A stretch of DNA of 64,000 bases from Haloarcula halophila (GTDB lineage Archaea; Halobacteriota; Halobacteria; Halobacteriales; Haloarculaceae), in the NCBI RefSeq assembly GCF_029278565.1, contig NZ_CP119559.1:868001-932000 (forward strand), given 5' to 3'. Position 1 is the first letter of the stretch. Each line of letters begins with the position of its first letter. Shown here one piece after another: positions 1 to 8,077 of the stretch. The notes beneath the pieces are model-generated. The model searched no databases. It was not told the origin of the DNA and saw nothing but the letters and a program-made list of their open reading frames with translations. The position numbers and the translations under genes were made by a program.

Positions 1-869
1 GTCCCCGAGGCGAGATCGAGCGTCGAGTACTGCATCGTGATCGACTTCTTCCCGTTGACCTCGTCGGCGCTGCCGTTCCAGACACCGAAGGCCAGATACA
101 CCGTCTCGGAGCCGTCGAAGGTAGCGTCGAACTGGCCGTCGGTCGACCGCTCCCGAACGAACGACACTGCCCAGCCGTCGTCCGTTCGACTCCCACGAGC
201 CCGCACTGGTTGGGTCGGTGCGTCGCTCAGCGATCCGTACCCCTTCGCGTAGTAGTTCTGGGCGTACTGCTCGTAGGTCGCCTTCGAGAGCGGGTTCCCC
301 GCCGCCTGTCCGGGTTTGGTCTCGGCGTCGGGGTGTGGGTAGGCGTACATGTCGTTGCTCCAGGGGGCGCTGGCGTTACGGAACTGCCAGCTGGCCCGCC
401 AGTACCAGATGTTGACCGGATCGCCGGTCGCACCCATCGTGATCGGGGGCTGGCTCCCGGTGCGAGCCATAACCGCCACGGCGTCGCTGAAGTTCCGCGG
501 CGACTGGATGGCCGCGTCACGGGTCGGGTCGTCCCAGGACAACCGGAAGGCGACGTGGGAGTCGTTGGTGGCGACCTGGACGTCCATCTCGTCGACCGAG
601 CCGCCGCCGTAGGGGACCGCCATCTGCTGTTTCTGCAGCGAGACGGTCTGGGTCGGTACGTCGTTCCAGGTCGTCGCGGTCGGGGACAGCGGTGCCCGCT
701 GGACCTGCGCGGTCGGCTGGCTCGGCCCGGTCACCGCTGCGGCGACGGCTCCCTGAACGAGCAGGAGAGCGAGCACGACGACCGCCGAGACGACCGTCGC
801 GCGGACGGCGGCGTCGGCGTCGAACAGGGCCACCGAACGGGCGGTCTCCCTGAGACCGCCGACGCTCAT
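1..869 (-). CDS. Heme-b (gamma) subunit of a type II DMSO-reductase-family enzyme, C-terminus cut by window edge
   Basis: About 289 codons are visible and no stop is reached. The ATG (869) overlaps the TGA of the torD-like gene. Residues about 21-48 form a hydrophobic signal or anchor segment. The rest resembles the heme-binding domain of the ethylbenzene dehydrogenase gamma family: an early LSWDD strand, then FSDAVAVM, PITMG and VNIWYWRASWQ, where the Met of the P-x-x-M-G stretch is the expected axial heme ligand. In this family the gamma subunit passes electrons between the Fe-S beta subunit and an external cytochrome or copper protein, outside the membrane. It is last in the operon alpha-beta-chaperone-gamma. 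The family is clear; the physiological partner is not. Confidence 0.85.
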   Translation of the reverse strand, partial: MSVGGLRETARSVALFDADAAVRATVVSAVVVLALLLVQGAVAAAVTGPSQPTAQVQRAPLSPTATTWNDVPTQTVSLQKQQMAVPYGGGSVDEMDVQVATNDSHVAFRLSWDDPTRDAAIQSPRNFSDAVAVMARTGSQPPITMGATGDPVNIWYWRASWQFRNASAPWSNDMYAYPHPDAETKPGQAAGNPLSKATYEQYAQNYYAKGYGSLSDAPTQPVRARGSRTDDGWAVSFVRERSTDGQFDATFDGSETVYLAFGVWNGSADEVNGKKSITMQYSTLDLASG

Positions 870-1591
870 CGCCCGACCACCCCCGTTGCCGAGACGTCGT
901 CCGGGTCGGTCGGTGCCGGCGGATGGAGCGACTCGTCGTACTCGACCAGCGATTGTGCGAGATCGGCCGCGGCCAAGTATACCGCGGAGTCGGTCGCCTC
1001 ACGGATATCGTGGGCGAAGGCCGGGACAAAGTCGATCAGGTGGTTCGAGAGCATCGCCGACTCGACACCGACGATCTCGTCGAGTACCTCGTTGTCGTCG
1101 GGGTCGCTGGCGCGCTCGTGGACCACCGCGCGTTGCCCGGCGGCGACCTGCATGAGTTCCAGTTCCGTCGCGACGTGGTCCTGGCGTTCGTCGAACCCGT
1201 CGCTCGGTTCGAGCCCGACGGTCTCCAACAACCCGACCACGGCTGCGATCCGGCGCTGTTCGTCGTCGACCTCGGAGCCGACGGTGTAGTTGCCCTCGTA
1301 GGGAACGACGGAGTAGGTCCCGTCCGCTGAGGGGACCCCGAACAGGTCGTTGTACTCGCGCTGGAGGGCTGGGAGCGACACGTCGACGAGTGCGCCGGCG
1401 AGTGCCTCCGCCTCCTCTTCGAGTCCGGTTCGCTCCCCCGCCCGGACGATCCCTTCGACGGCATCGGGATCGATAAGCTCCGTGACCGTCTCCTCGTCGG
1501 GATAGACGAACGCACCCGCGACGGCGGCGTAGAGTCCGGCACGGGCGGCGTGGAACGCTGGCGTGTCTGTCTCGTTCATGTGATCTATCAT
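866..1591 (-). CDS. TorD/DmsD-family molybdoenzyme maturation chaperone
   Basis: An acidic, helical protein of about 241 residues with the TorD-family layout: an N-terminal FHAARAGLYAAVAGAFVYPD stretch, a central LQREYNDLFGVP segment where the family has its Y-x-x-L-F signature, and a C-terminal helix ending the operon reading frame. These cytoplasmic chaperones bind the Tat signal of the catalytic subunit and hold it until the molybdenum cofactor is inserted. ATG 1591 overlaps the beta-subunit stop as ATGA; a second ATG at 1579 (MNETDTPAF) is an equally good start. Its place between beta and gamma matches the ABDC gene order of ser, ddh and clr operons. Confidence 0.88.
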   Translation of the reverse strand: MIDHMNETDTPAFHAARAGLYAAVAGAFVYPDEETVTELIDPDAVEGIVRAGERTGLEEEAEALAGALVDVSLPALQREYNDLFGVPSADGTYSVVPYEGNYTVGSEVDDEQRRIAAVVGLLETVGLEPSDGFDERQDHVATELELMQVAAGQRAVVHERASDPDDNEVLDEIVGVESAMLSNHLIDFVPAFAHDIREATDSAVYLAAADLAQSLVEYDESLHPPAPTDPDDVSATGVVGR

Positions 1592-2769
1592 GGCTGGTTC
1601 GTCCACTGTTCGCCCTCGCGGACCTCGATGTCCTCGTAGATGGGCATGTCGACGACCTTCTCGCCGTTCTGGTCCCAGCCCTTCACTTTGTTCTCCTTGA
1701 CGGTGTAGGTCTCGATGAGCCGGGTCGTCGCGCCGAACAACTGGAGGATGCCCAGGACGTGGTGGCTCGGGTCTCTGGCCCGTTCCTGGACGATCCGGAT
1801 CGACTCCTCGTAGGTCGATCCCGGCCAGTCGTTGCGCTTCTGTTCGGTGTTGGGGGTGAACATCTGGGTCAGGAACTCCGGCGGGACGTGATACGGCGGC
1901 ATGTAGAACACCTGGGGCTGGGTCCCGAACTGCGGGTACAGCGGCAGCGCCACCTTCTCGTCGGAGTGGACCAGGTAGTTGATCGGCGAACGACCGTCGG
2001 CCGCCGAGCGCTTCCCGCCGGCGTGGCCGGCGTCCGGTCCGCGGTTGATGTTGCCGTGGAGGCGGGTCTTGCCGATACACGAGGAGACACACCGGGGGAC
2101 GTTCCCCTCCTCGATACGGGGGTAACAGCCGACCGGCTTCTCGGTGATCCCCGTCTCCGGATTGTACATCGGCTTGTGGTACGGACAGGCCTTGACACAC
2201 CGGCGGTAGCCCCGACAGCGCTCCTGGTCGAGCAGGACGATGCCGTCCTCCTCGCGCTTGTAGATGGCCTGGCGCGGACAGCCCGCGAGACACGCCGGGT
2301 TCTTACAGTGGTTACAGAGCCGCGGGAGGTAGAACTGCCAGATGTCGTGGTACTCGTCGTTCTCCAGGTCGGACTCGACGGTCTCGCCGGTCGGGTACTC
2401 CCCGTGGACTTGATCGTCACCCAGCGCGGGGTACTCCCACTCCTGTTTGGCGGCGATGTACCCTTTGGCCTGTTCGCCGCTGTCGGCGGCCTCGAAGATC
2501 GTCTCGTCTTCGTCGAGTTCCGGGAGTAGTTTCATGTCCCAGCCCATCGGGTAGCCGCCGTAGGGCTCGGTCTCGACGTTCATCCACCACATGTACTCCT
2601 CGCCCTCGCCGCTGGTCCAGGTAGACTTACAGGCGAACGAGCAGGTGTTGCAGTTGATACACCGGTTCGTGTTGATGACCATCCCCCAGTGGTAGTCCCG
2701 CTCCTCCTCGCGGTGTTCGTAGGGATAGGGCTGTTCCCGGCCGAGTTGCGGGTTGTACACGTCCGGCAT
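1588..2769 (-). CDS. Iron-sulfur (beta) subunit of type II DMSO-reductase-family enzyme
   Basis: 393 residues with the four-cluster ferredoxin pattern of NarH/DdhB/SerB proteins. Motif I is C37-C40-C43-C47, motif II C152-C155-C160-C164, motif III C185-Y188-C191-C195, motif IV C215-C227-C231. Tyr188 stands where NarH has Trp, consistent with a [3Fe-4S] cluster there. In motif IV, Pro212 stands where E. coli NarH has the first Cys. There is no signal peptide, so it is presumably carried out by the Tat signal of the alpha subunit. The start ATG overlaps the alpha stop by one base (TGATG). It relays electrons between the Mo site and the heme-b subunit. Substrate cannot be read from this subunit. 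Confidence 0.92.
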   Translation of the reverse strand: MPDVYNPQLGREQPYPYEHREEERDYHWGMVINTNRCINCNTCSFACKSTWTSGEGEEYMWWMNVETEPYGGYPMGWDMKLLPELDEDETIFEAADSGEQAKGYIAAKQEWEYPALGDDQVHGEYPTGETVESDLENDEYHDIWQFYLPRLCNHCKNPACLAGCPRQAIYKREEDGIVLLDQERCRGYRRCVKACPYHKPMYNPETGITEKPVGCYPRIEEGNVPRCVSSCIGKTRLHGNINRGPDAGHAGGKRSAADGRSPINYLVHSDEKVALPLYPQFGTQPQVFYMPPYHVPPEFLTQMFTPNTEQKRNDWPGSTYEESIRIVQERARDPSHHVLGILQLFGATTRLIETYTVKENKVKGWDQNGEKVVDMPIYEDIEVREGEQWTNQP

Positions 2770-5700
2770 CAGCTGTCACCCCCCTGGAGGCTGCCGCCGA
2801 TGTAGTCCTGGACCAGGTCGTCCCGGCGGGCGTCACCGGGCCACCAGTCCGCTTCTTTGTACTTCTCGACGTCGACGAGATCGTCACGGTTGGTTCCGGT
2901 CGGTGCCCAGACGGTCTCCTCGTAGCCGTGTTCCAGTTCGGCGCCGTGCCAGACGATCTCCTCGTCGATCTCCTCGGCGACGTTCGGGTCGCCGAACACG
3001 GCCTTGTGGACCAGGTCGTCAGTCTCCTGGAGCGGGTCGAGCCAGATGTTCGTCATGGTGTTGTACCCCTTGATGCTGTCGTCGTCGGCCTCGTCGTCCG
3101 GGAACTGCTGGGGCCACCAGCCGTGCCAGAGGGTCAGTTGGCCCATGTCGCCGGCCGAGCGAGGCCGCTGGCGCTCGCTGACCATCGCGCGGACCACCAG
3201 ATCGCCGCGTTTTCCGGTGATCCGGACGTAGTCGCCGTTCTCGACGTCGATATCGGCCGCGTCCTCGGGATGGATCTCGACGAACGGTTCGCCCAGCGGC
3301 GGCGCGTCGGCCGTCTCACCGTCGCCCTGCGGGAACGAGAAGTCCTCGACCAGCCGGTCGGTCCCCTCCGGGTCGGCGCTGACGCTGCCGAAGTCACGGG
3401 CCGACCAGATGAGGTTCCAGTCGGTCATCCCCCAGGAAGAGTGGGTCCGGTACTTGGGGTGGGGCGTGTTGTAGTAGAACTGGTTGCCCTCCTCGTGGTA
3501 GAGGGGGTTCTCCTCGTCTTTGGCTTCGTCCCAGCGCTGGTTCACGCCGTAGGGCGTCCCCTCGACGCTCTCGATGTGGTCGAGGTCGTCCCGTCCGAGT
3601 TCGAGGAACCGGTCTTCCTCCTTGTGGAACTCCATCCGGCCGGTCTTCGTGTAGAACGGACGGTCCTCGTGGATCTGCGAGTAGAAGGGAATCCGTGGAT
3701 AGGTCTTCAAATCCAGCCGTTCGGGGCCGTCCCGGAGATCGTCGACGTCGATGCTCCGGGTGGTCATCCCCTTGTCGAACGTCTCCCGGATGTAGTCGAC
3801 GGGGTCCTTGTCGTCGTCGAGGAACTTGTCGAAGTACGACCGGTAGGAGTCGACGTTGCGTTCCTCGGGCGGCAGCTTCTCGTCGAGTTTCTCGGCCAGG
3901 AGGGCGATGGCCTCCCCGTCCTGTTTCGTGTCATAGATCGGGTCCATGATCCCGTGGTCCATGTGGACGAAGGGGTTCTCCGGGCCGACCGTGATGTCGG
4001 GGTAGTCACACTCCAGCCAGGACGGGACCGGGAGCACGATGTCGGCGTGGCGGGCCGAGTAGGTCATGTGCATGTCCGAGACGACGAACAGGTCGTTGCC
4101 TGTCTCGGGATGTTTGACGAAGTTCTCGACGACGTGCTCCTGGTGTTTGGTCTGGTTCAGGAGGTTACAGTTCATCGTCCACAGGACCGTCGGCTTCGAC
4201 ATCGTGTACGACTCCGCGCCGGTCGGCATCACCGGTTGGTCGGCGTCGCCCTGTGGCACGAGGTCGAGTTCTTCGTCGAAGTCCCCGCGGATGGCATGCG
4301 GGTCCAGTTGCTCGCCGCCGAAGAAGGCGAACGCGTAGCCGGGGTACATCCCGTGGGCCGAGTGGCCGTCGGGGTTCACGTAGTGGGGGTAGCCGTCCAG
4401 GAGTTCGATCTTGTACTGGCCCGAGTAGTTGTAGTAGCCCTGCCCCGGACTGCCGATGTTGCCCAGCATCGACTGGACGAAGAAGATCGACCGCTGGAGC
4501 GAGTCGTTGGCGTGGAACCAGTGGTTGGTCCCCTCGCCGGTGAACCACTGGGCGCGCTCGGCGTCGGCGAACTCCCGGGCAGTCTTCCGGAGCGCGTCGG
4601 CCGGGATCGTGGTGATCTCCGCGACCGTCTCGGGGTCGTAGTTCTCCATCACGTTGTCCCGCTGGCGGGCGAAGTCGCTCCGGACGGCGACGCTCCCGCC
4701 GTCGGCAAGCGAGATGTCAGTGTCGACGTCCAGTTGCGGCGCGACCGGCATCTCGTCGCCGACCGTCTCCCGGTCGACCGCGACCGGCGAGCCCGACTGA
4801 TCGAGGACGACGAACTCCCCCCAGTCGTGTTCGTCCTCCTCTGCCGGCGGGTCGTGGTCCGCGAACACCTCGTGGGCGCGGAGATACTTCCCGTCGTCCT
4901 CCCGAACGAGCAGCGGGAGGCTCGTGTACCCCCGCATGAACTCGCGGTCGTACAGTTCCTCGTCGATGATGACGTGGGCCATCCCCAGCGGGACCGCGGG
5001 GTCGCTGCCCGGTCGAACCGGGAGCCAGCGGTCGCACTTCTGGACGGTCGGCGAGTAGTCGGGGTAGATGCCGACCATCTTTCCGCCCCGTTCGCGGGTC
5101 TCCTGGAGGAAGTGGTTGTCCGCGAGTTTGTTGTGGATGAGGTTCTTCCCCTGGATGATCGTGTAGTCGGCCTGCCGCCAGGCCGAGGCGTCGGCGTCGC
5201 TGGTCTGGTATCCCGTCGTGATGACGTGGCCCGGCGGGAGGTCGGCGTACCAGTCGTACTCGGTCCACTCACAGCCGCCGAAGATCGAGGCGAGCCGTCG
5301 ACCCGCACCGTGGCGGGTGAACAACCCGTCGGCCTTGATCGCGTTGAAGATGTGGAACTGCTTGTTGTCCTCCAGACTGGCCATCTTCTCGGCCAGCAGG
5401 TCGAGCGCCTCGTCCCAGGAGACCCGCTCGAACTCGTCCTCGCCACGTCCTTCGGGATTGGGGTCGTCGGGAGACCACCCTTTCCGGACCATCGGATACT
5501 TGATCCGGGAGGGCTCGTAGGTGCGACGGTGCAGCGTCAGCCCCTTCATACACCCCCTCGGGTTCCAGGCCTGGCTGACGCCGGCGTCCTCGTACCCCGA
5601 AGGGCCGACCGAGGGCTCCTCGTTGTGGTAGACCTGCTCGGCCCGGATCGGGACGCCGTTTTTCATGTAGAAGTTCAGCGCACACGACTGCGTACAGTTT

Positions 5701-5906
5701 GGGTGACAGACCGTCCAGTCGACGTCGTCGTAGGCGTAGATGTCGTGATACACCTGTTCCCAGTCCCGGTTGGGATAGGACTGCAACGGGTTGTCGACAT
5801 CCGTGACCGGGTCGGTCGCCTGTGATGCGCCCCAGCCGCTCCCGACGAGCGCGCCGACTGCACCGGCGCCGGCGGCGCTCAGGAAGTCGCGTCTGGAGAG
5901 TGTCAC
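2769..5906 (-). CDS. Molybdopterin catalytic (alpha) subunit, type II DMSO reductase family
   Basis: 1045 residues with GTG start. A Tat signal (SRRDFLSAAGAG) implies export as a folded Mo enzyme. The N-terminal Fe-S site is C67-x3-C71-x3-C75 with C119 in NPRGCMKG; NarG has His at the first position. The YDWYADLPP stretch (217-225) aligns with the NarG segment that supplies the Asp ligand to Mo, so this is a type II enzyme (NarG, selenate, chlorate, DMS or ethylbenzene dehydrogenase group). C-terminal cofactor-binding segments are present (IHPEDAADIDVENGDYVRIT). No Rieske, cytochrome b or NarI gene is adjacent, so a haloarchaeal nar operon is not demonstrated. Direction of reaction and substrate remain open. 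Confidence 0.92.
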   Translation of the reverse strand: MTLSRRDFLSAAGAGAVGALVGSGWGASQATDPVTDVDNPLQSYPNRDWEQVYHDIYAYDDVDWTVCHPNCTQSCALNFYMKNGVPIRAEQVYHNEEPSVGPSGYEDAGVSQAWNPRGCMKGLTLHRRTYEPSRIKYPMVRKGWSPDDPNPEGRGEDEFERVSWDEALDLLAEKMASLEDNKQFHIFNAIKADGLFTRHGAGRRLASIFGGCEWTEYDWYADLPPGHVITTGYQTSDADASAWRQADYTIIQGKNLIHNKLADNHFLQETRERGGKMVGIYPDYSPTVQKCDRWLPVRPGSDPAVPLGMAHVIIDEELYDREFMRGYTSLPLLVREDDGKYLRAHEVFADHDPPAEEDEHDWGEFVVLDQSGSPVAVDRETVGDEMPVAPQLDVDTDISLADGGSVAVRSDFARQRDNVMENYDPETVAEITTIPADALRKTAREFADAERAQWFTGEGTNHWFHANDSLQRSIFFVQSMLGNIGSPGQGYYNYSGQYKIELLDGYPHYVNPDGHSAHGMYPGYAFAFFGGEQLDPHAIRGDFDEELDLVPQGDADQPVMPTGAESYTMSKPTVLWTMNCNLLNQTKHQEHVVENFVKHPETGNDLFVVSDMHMTYSARHADIVLPVPSWLECDYPDITVGPENPFVHMDHGIMDPIYDTKQDGEAIALLAEKLDEKLPPEERNVDSYRSYFDKFLDDDKDPVDYIRETFDKGMTTRSIDVDDLRDGPERLDLKTYPRIPFYSQIHEDRPFYTKTGRMEFHKEEDRFLELGRDDLDHIESVEGTPYGVNQRWDEAKDEENPLYHEEGNQFYYNTPHPKYRTHSSWGMTDWNLIWSARDFGSVSADPEGTDRLVEDFSFPQGDGETADAPPLGEPFVEIHPEDAADIDVENGDYVRITGKRGDLVVRAMVSERQRPRSAGDMGQLTLWHGWWPQQFPDDEADDDSIKGYNTMTNIWLDPLQETDDLVHKAVFGDPNVAEEIDEEIVWHGAELEHGYEETVWAPTGTNRDDLVDVEKYKEADWWPGDARRDDLVQDYIGGSLQGGDS

Positions 5907-6279
5907 TCGTTCTCACCCCTGTCCGTGGACTGCCAGCGGTGTCGGTCCATGCACCACCACCTGTGGAACGGGACCGTTTGTATCGGGGTTCACATTCCAG
6001 GCGGCCGGGAAGGGGGGCGAACGTATCCGGGAGAACAGGTTTAGGATTTCGGAGAGTCAGTCGTTAGTGGGCCGTAATTGTGCGGTTCTTTAAGTTAGGG
6101 ACGCGCCGGCGGGGATGTGATTCGAAGGCGGTCCCACAGCGATGGGTGGGTCGGCCGGAAACTGTGAACGTGCCCTCGCCACACGGTTACCGGCGCCTTC
6201 GGCGCCGGCGATCGTTCGAACTGTGCTTCTGTCGGCGCTGCCGGTCGAGTACGGCAGCGAGATGCATACGATGCATGAG
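5907..6279 (-). promoter_or_regulatory. Upstream region of the molybdoenzyme operon
   Basis: No gene is supported here. On the minus strand there are AT-rich boxes around 6085-6100 (AACTTAAAG) and 6035-6045 that could serve as the operon promoter. A perfect hairpin, CCGGCGCC-TTC-GGCGCCGG at 6190-6208, and a weaker one (CTGCCG/CGGCAG) at 6238-6257 lie between the tRNA-like element and the operon and may end transcription from upstream. Confidence 0.4.
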
Positions 6280-6330
6280 TCCTCCGGTCGGGAATCGAAC
6301 CCGCGGGGGTGTCCACCAGGACAGCGGAGG
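6280..6330 (-). other. Small tRNA-like element (acceptor- and T-arm-like), copy 1
   Basis: On the minus strand a 51-base element ends in a discriminator-like A. Acceptor-like strands at 6324-6330 and 6281-6287 pair in six of seven positions. They are followed by TG (as at tRNA positions 8-9), a perfect GTCC-TGGT-GGAC hairpin (6311-6322), and a T-arm-like stem with loop TTCGATT (6288-6304, four of five pairs). There is no room for an anticodon arm, so it is not a normal tRNA. It could be a tRNA remnant, an attachment-site relic or a tRNA mimic. Confidence 0.4.
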
Positions 6331-6349
6331 CAGTGAGACGGTGCGCCGA

Positions 6350-6658
6350 TCACGCTCCGTCGACGACGACGGCGTTCACGTCGGTGATCCCGAAGCCGTC
6401 TTCGAGACGGGTCACGCAGGCGTCGGCGGCGGCCTCGGCCTCCGGAACGGTGACGGTCAGTGCCACGTCGGCGTCGACCCGGATGTCCGTCCAGGTCGGA
6501 CGGACCCGTGTCACACGCTCGACCGAGACGTCGACGACGTCGTCGACACCGTCGATGACGCCGGCGACGCCGGTTTCGAGGTCGTCGGACCCGCCACGCG
6601 GGACGCGTACTGAGATGTCAGCCGATGCGTCGACCGGAACAGTCGCAGAGAGCGACAT
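6350..6658 (-). CDS. Orphan acidic protein, 102 residues
   Basis: An intact reading frame with strong G/C third positions and no recognisable family. The protein is rich in Val, Asp and Ala with alternating hydrophobic strands (DISVRVP, DVVDVSVERV, DVALTVTVPEAEAA), suggesting a small alpha/beta fold. There are no Cys, no membrane segment and no signal peptide. The start ATG lies two bases after the tRNA-like element at 6661-6717, and a second such element follows the stop, so the three probably share a transcript. Function unknown. Confidence 0.6.
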   Translation of the reverse strand: MSLSATVPVDASADISVRVPRGGSDDLETGVAGVIDGVDDVVDVSVERVTRVRPTWTDIRVDADVALTVTVPEAEAAADACVTRLEDGFGITDVNAVVVDGA

Positions 6659-6660
6659 AA

Positions 6661-6717
6661 TGCCGACGGCCGGAGTCGAACCGGCCCGAACGGGGCTCGC
6701 CAACCGAGCACGTCGGG
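6661..6717 (-). other. Small tRNA-like element, copy 2
   Basis: Minus-strand element of 57 bases with the same architecture as the one at 6280-6330. Acceptor-like strands (6711-6717 with 6662-6668) form six pairs. TG follows, then a GCTCG-GTTGG-CGAGC hairpin (6695-6709), a short CCC/GGG stem, a perfect five-pair T-stem GCCGG/CCGGC with loop TTCGACT, and terminal A (6661). It again lacks an anticodon arm. Its stems differ in sequence from copy 1 while the fold is kept. Confidence 0.45.
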
Positions 6718-7215
6718 GCGTCTCCGGGCGGCGGGGGCGTGCTTCGAGTCAGCGGACTCGGGATTCCCGTCGAACGGCGGAAACCCGCTGGGCGGCGATG
6801 GCTCTGGCGAGTACTCTACCGACGGCGCTCCGAATGGCGAGAGCGGGTCCGACCGAGACGATCGGATGCGCCGACCGCGGCCAGGACCAGACCGTCAGTG
6901 AACGGCCGAGTGTCGGTAACGGACCGACCCGGCGCCGCAGTGGGAGGCCGGCGCGACACGGCCTCCGTCCCACGGCGGCGGAGTGCGCCTACGTGGCGCC
7001 GAGCGGAATGGTCACCGTCCGGGTGTCCATCGGACCGTTCCGACCCGTGCCAAGAGGCGCGGCCCCGAGTGGGGCTACGAGCCCACACTCGATGGCACCC
7101 GGTCCACTGGCGTGCCAGCGGAGCGGGATCGTCGGCGACGGAGTCGGAGTAGTCCGGAGCATTGGATCACCACGTCGGTGAGAGTGACGTATTTCCACCG
7201 TGAGGTGGTGAGATA
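6718..7215 (-). other. Unassigned region with possible short minus-strand gene
   Basis: No known gene. A minus-strand box TTTTAATATC (about 7213-7222) looks like an archaeal TATA element. Downstream an ATG at 7162 opens a 57-residue frame to a TAG at 6989 (begins MLRTTPTPSPTIPL). The same frame then stays open for 79 more codons to 6749. Third positions are G/C-rich on both sides of the TAG, but no family is recognised. A CCACC-GTGA-GGTGG hairpin sits at about 7196-7209. Confidence 0.3.
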
Positions 7216-7383
7216 TTAAAACTGTTTCACGCTAGTCAACGAGTCCCACAGTGGGTCGGACACGTTCGGCCGCGTTCCTGCGGACTGGGAACTGACGTAG
7301 TAGTATAGATAGGCTGGTCGTCTACAGACGCATGTCGGCTCCCCGCCTCGGTCGTGCGGGCGACAGCCACCAGGACAGCTACC

Positions 7384-8067
7384 ATGCACTCGATGACCCG
7401 ACGACAGTTCGCCCAGGCGACGGCCGGAATGGCCGCGCTGGGCGCTACGGCGACAGTATCGGCCCAGGAATCGCCCGACTACGGCGGCTGGTTCAGTGAC
7501 GTCTCGAACTTCGAGGGCACCGTCGACAAGCGCGGCCAGGACACCGTCGAGGTTACCGTCGGCGCACAGGGCAACAACGGCGCGTTCGCGTTCGATCCGC
7601 CCGCGGTGATGGTCAACCCCGGGACGGAAGTGGTGTGGACCTGGACCGGCGAGGGTGGCGGCCACAACGTGGTCTCCGACGGCGACGGGCCACTGGATTC
7701 GGGATCGATCGTCTCCGAAGCCGACACGACCTACAGCCACACCTTCGAGAGCGAAGGGATCTACAAGTACGTCTGTACGCCACACGCCGGTTTGGGTATG
7801 AAAGGCGCTGTCGTCGTCCGGCCCGGAGAACCAAGCGGTGGCACTGCCGACAGCGGGAGCCAGTCGGCAAGCGAGACGGAGACGACGGCGTCGACCGCTA
7901 GCGAGACGGCTGCGTCCACCGACACGAACAGCGGCGGAGAGACAGACCAGCAACAGTCCGGCGGAGCCGTCACCGGCCCGCTGGGAACGTTCGCCGCGGT
8001 GATCGCGATAGCGTTCCTCTCACCGCTTGCGTTCGCTGCCCTGTTACGGCGACGGACAGACGACTGA
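7384..8067 (+). CDS. Halocyanin, membrane-anchored blue copper protein
   Basis: About 227 residues. The Tat signal (TRRQFAQATAG) is followed by a plastocyanin/azurin-like domain with type I copper ligands: His in GGGHNVVSD, then Cys, His and Met in YVCTPHAGLGM. A Ser/Thr-rich linker leads to a C-terminal hydrophobic helix (LGTFAAVIAIAFLSPLAFAA) and an RRR stop-transfer tail. It shuttles single electrons on the outer face of the membrane. The start is taken at ATG 7384 because the Tat motif follows at once; an upstream GTG (7354) is in frame. A TATA-like box lies near 7303. Its location near the exported molybdoenzyme makes it a possible but unproven electron partner. Confidence 0.93.
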   Translation: MHSMTRRQFAQATAGMAALGATATVSAQESPDYGGWFSDVSNFEGTVDKRGQDTVEVTVGAQGNNGAFAFDPPAVMVNPGTEVVWTWTGEGGGHNVVSDGDGPLDSGSIVSEADTTYSHTFESEGIYKYVCTPHAGLGMKGAVVVRPGEPSGGTADSGSQSASETETTASTASETAASTDTNSGGETDQQQSGGAVTGPLGTFAAVIAIAFLSPLAFAALLRRRTDD

Positions 8068-8077
8068 GGACCGTGTC

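Noticed and set aside
2928-5825. Very long open frame (965 codons) antisense to the molybdoenzyme alpha gene
   Set aside because: GC-rich haloarchaeal genes generate long open antisense frames. The product lacks any family motif, while the minus-strand frame carries complete DMSO-reductase motifs.
1-5906. Calling the operon narGHJ nitrate reductase
   Set aside because: The alpha segment around YDWYADLPP is NarG-like, but the gene order, heme-b gamma and absent Rieske/cytochrome b genes fit other type II enzymes equally well; no substrate name is safe.
6280-6717. Annotating the two tRNA-like elements as functional tRNAs
   Set aside because: Each is only 51-57 bases long with no anticodon stem-loop, so neither can decode a codon.
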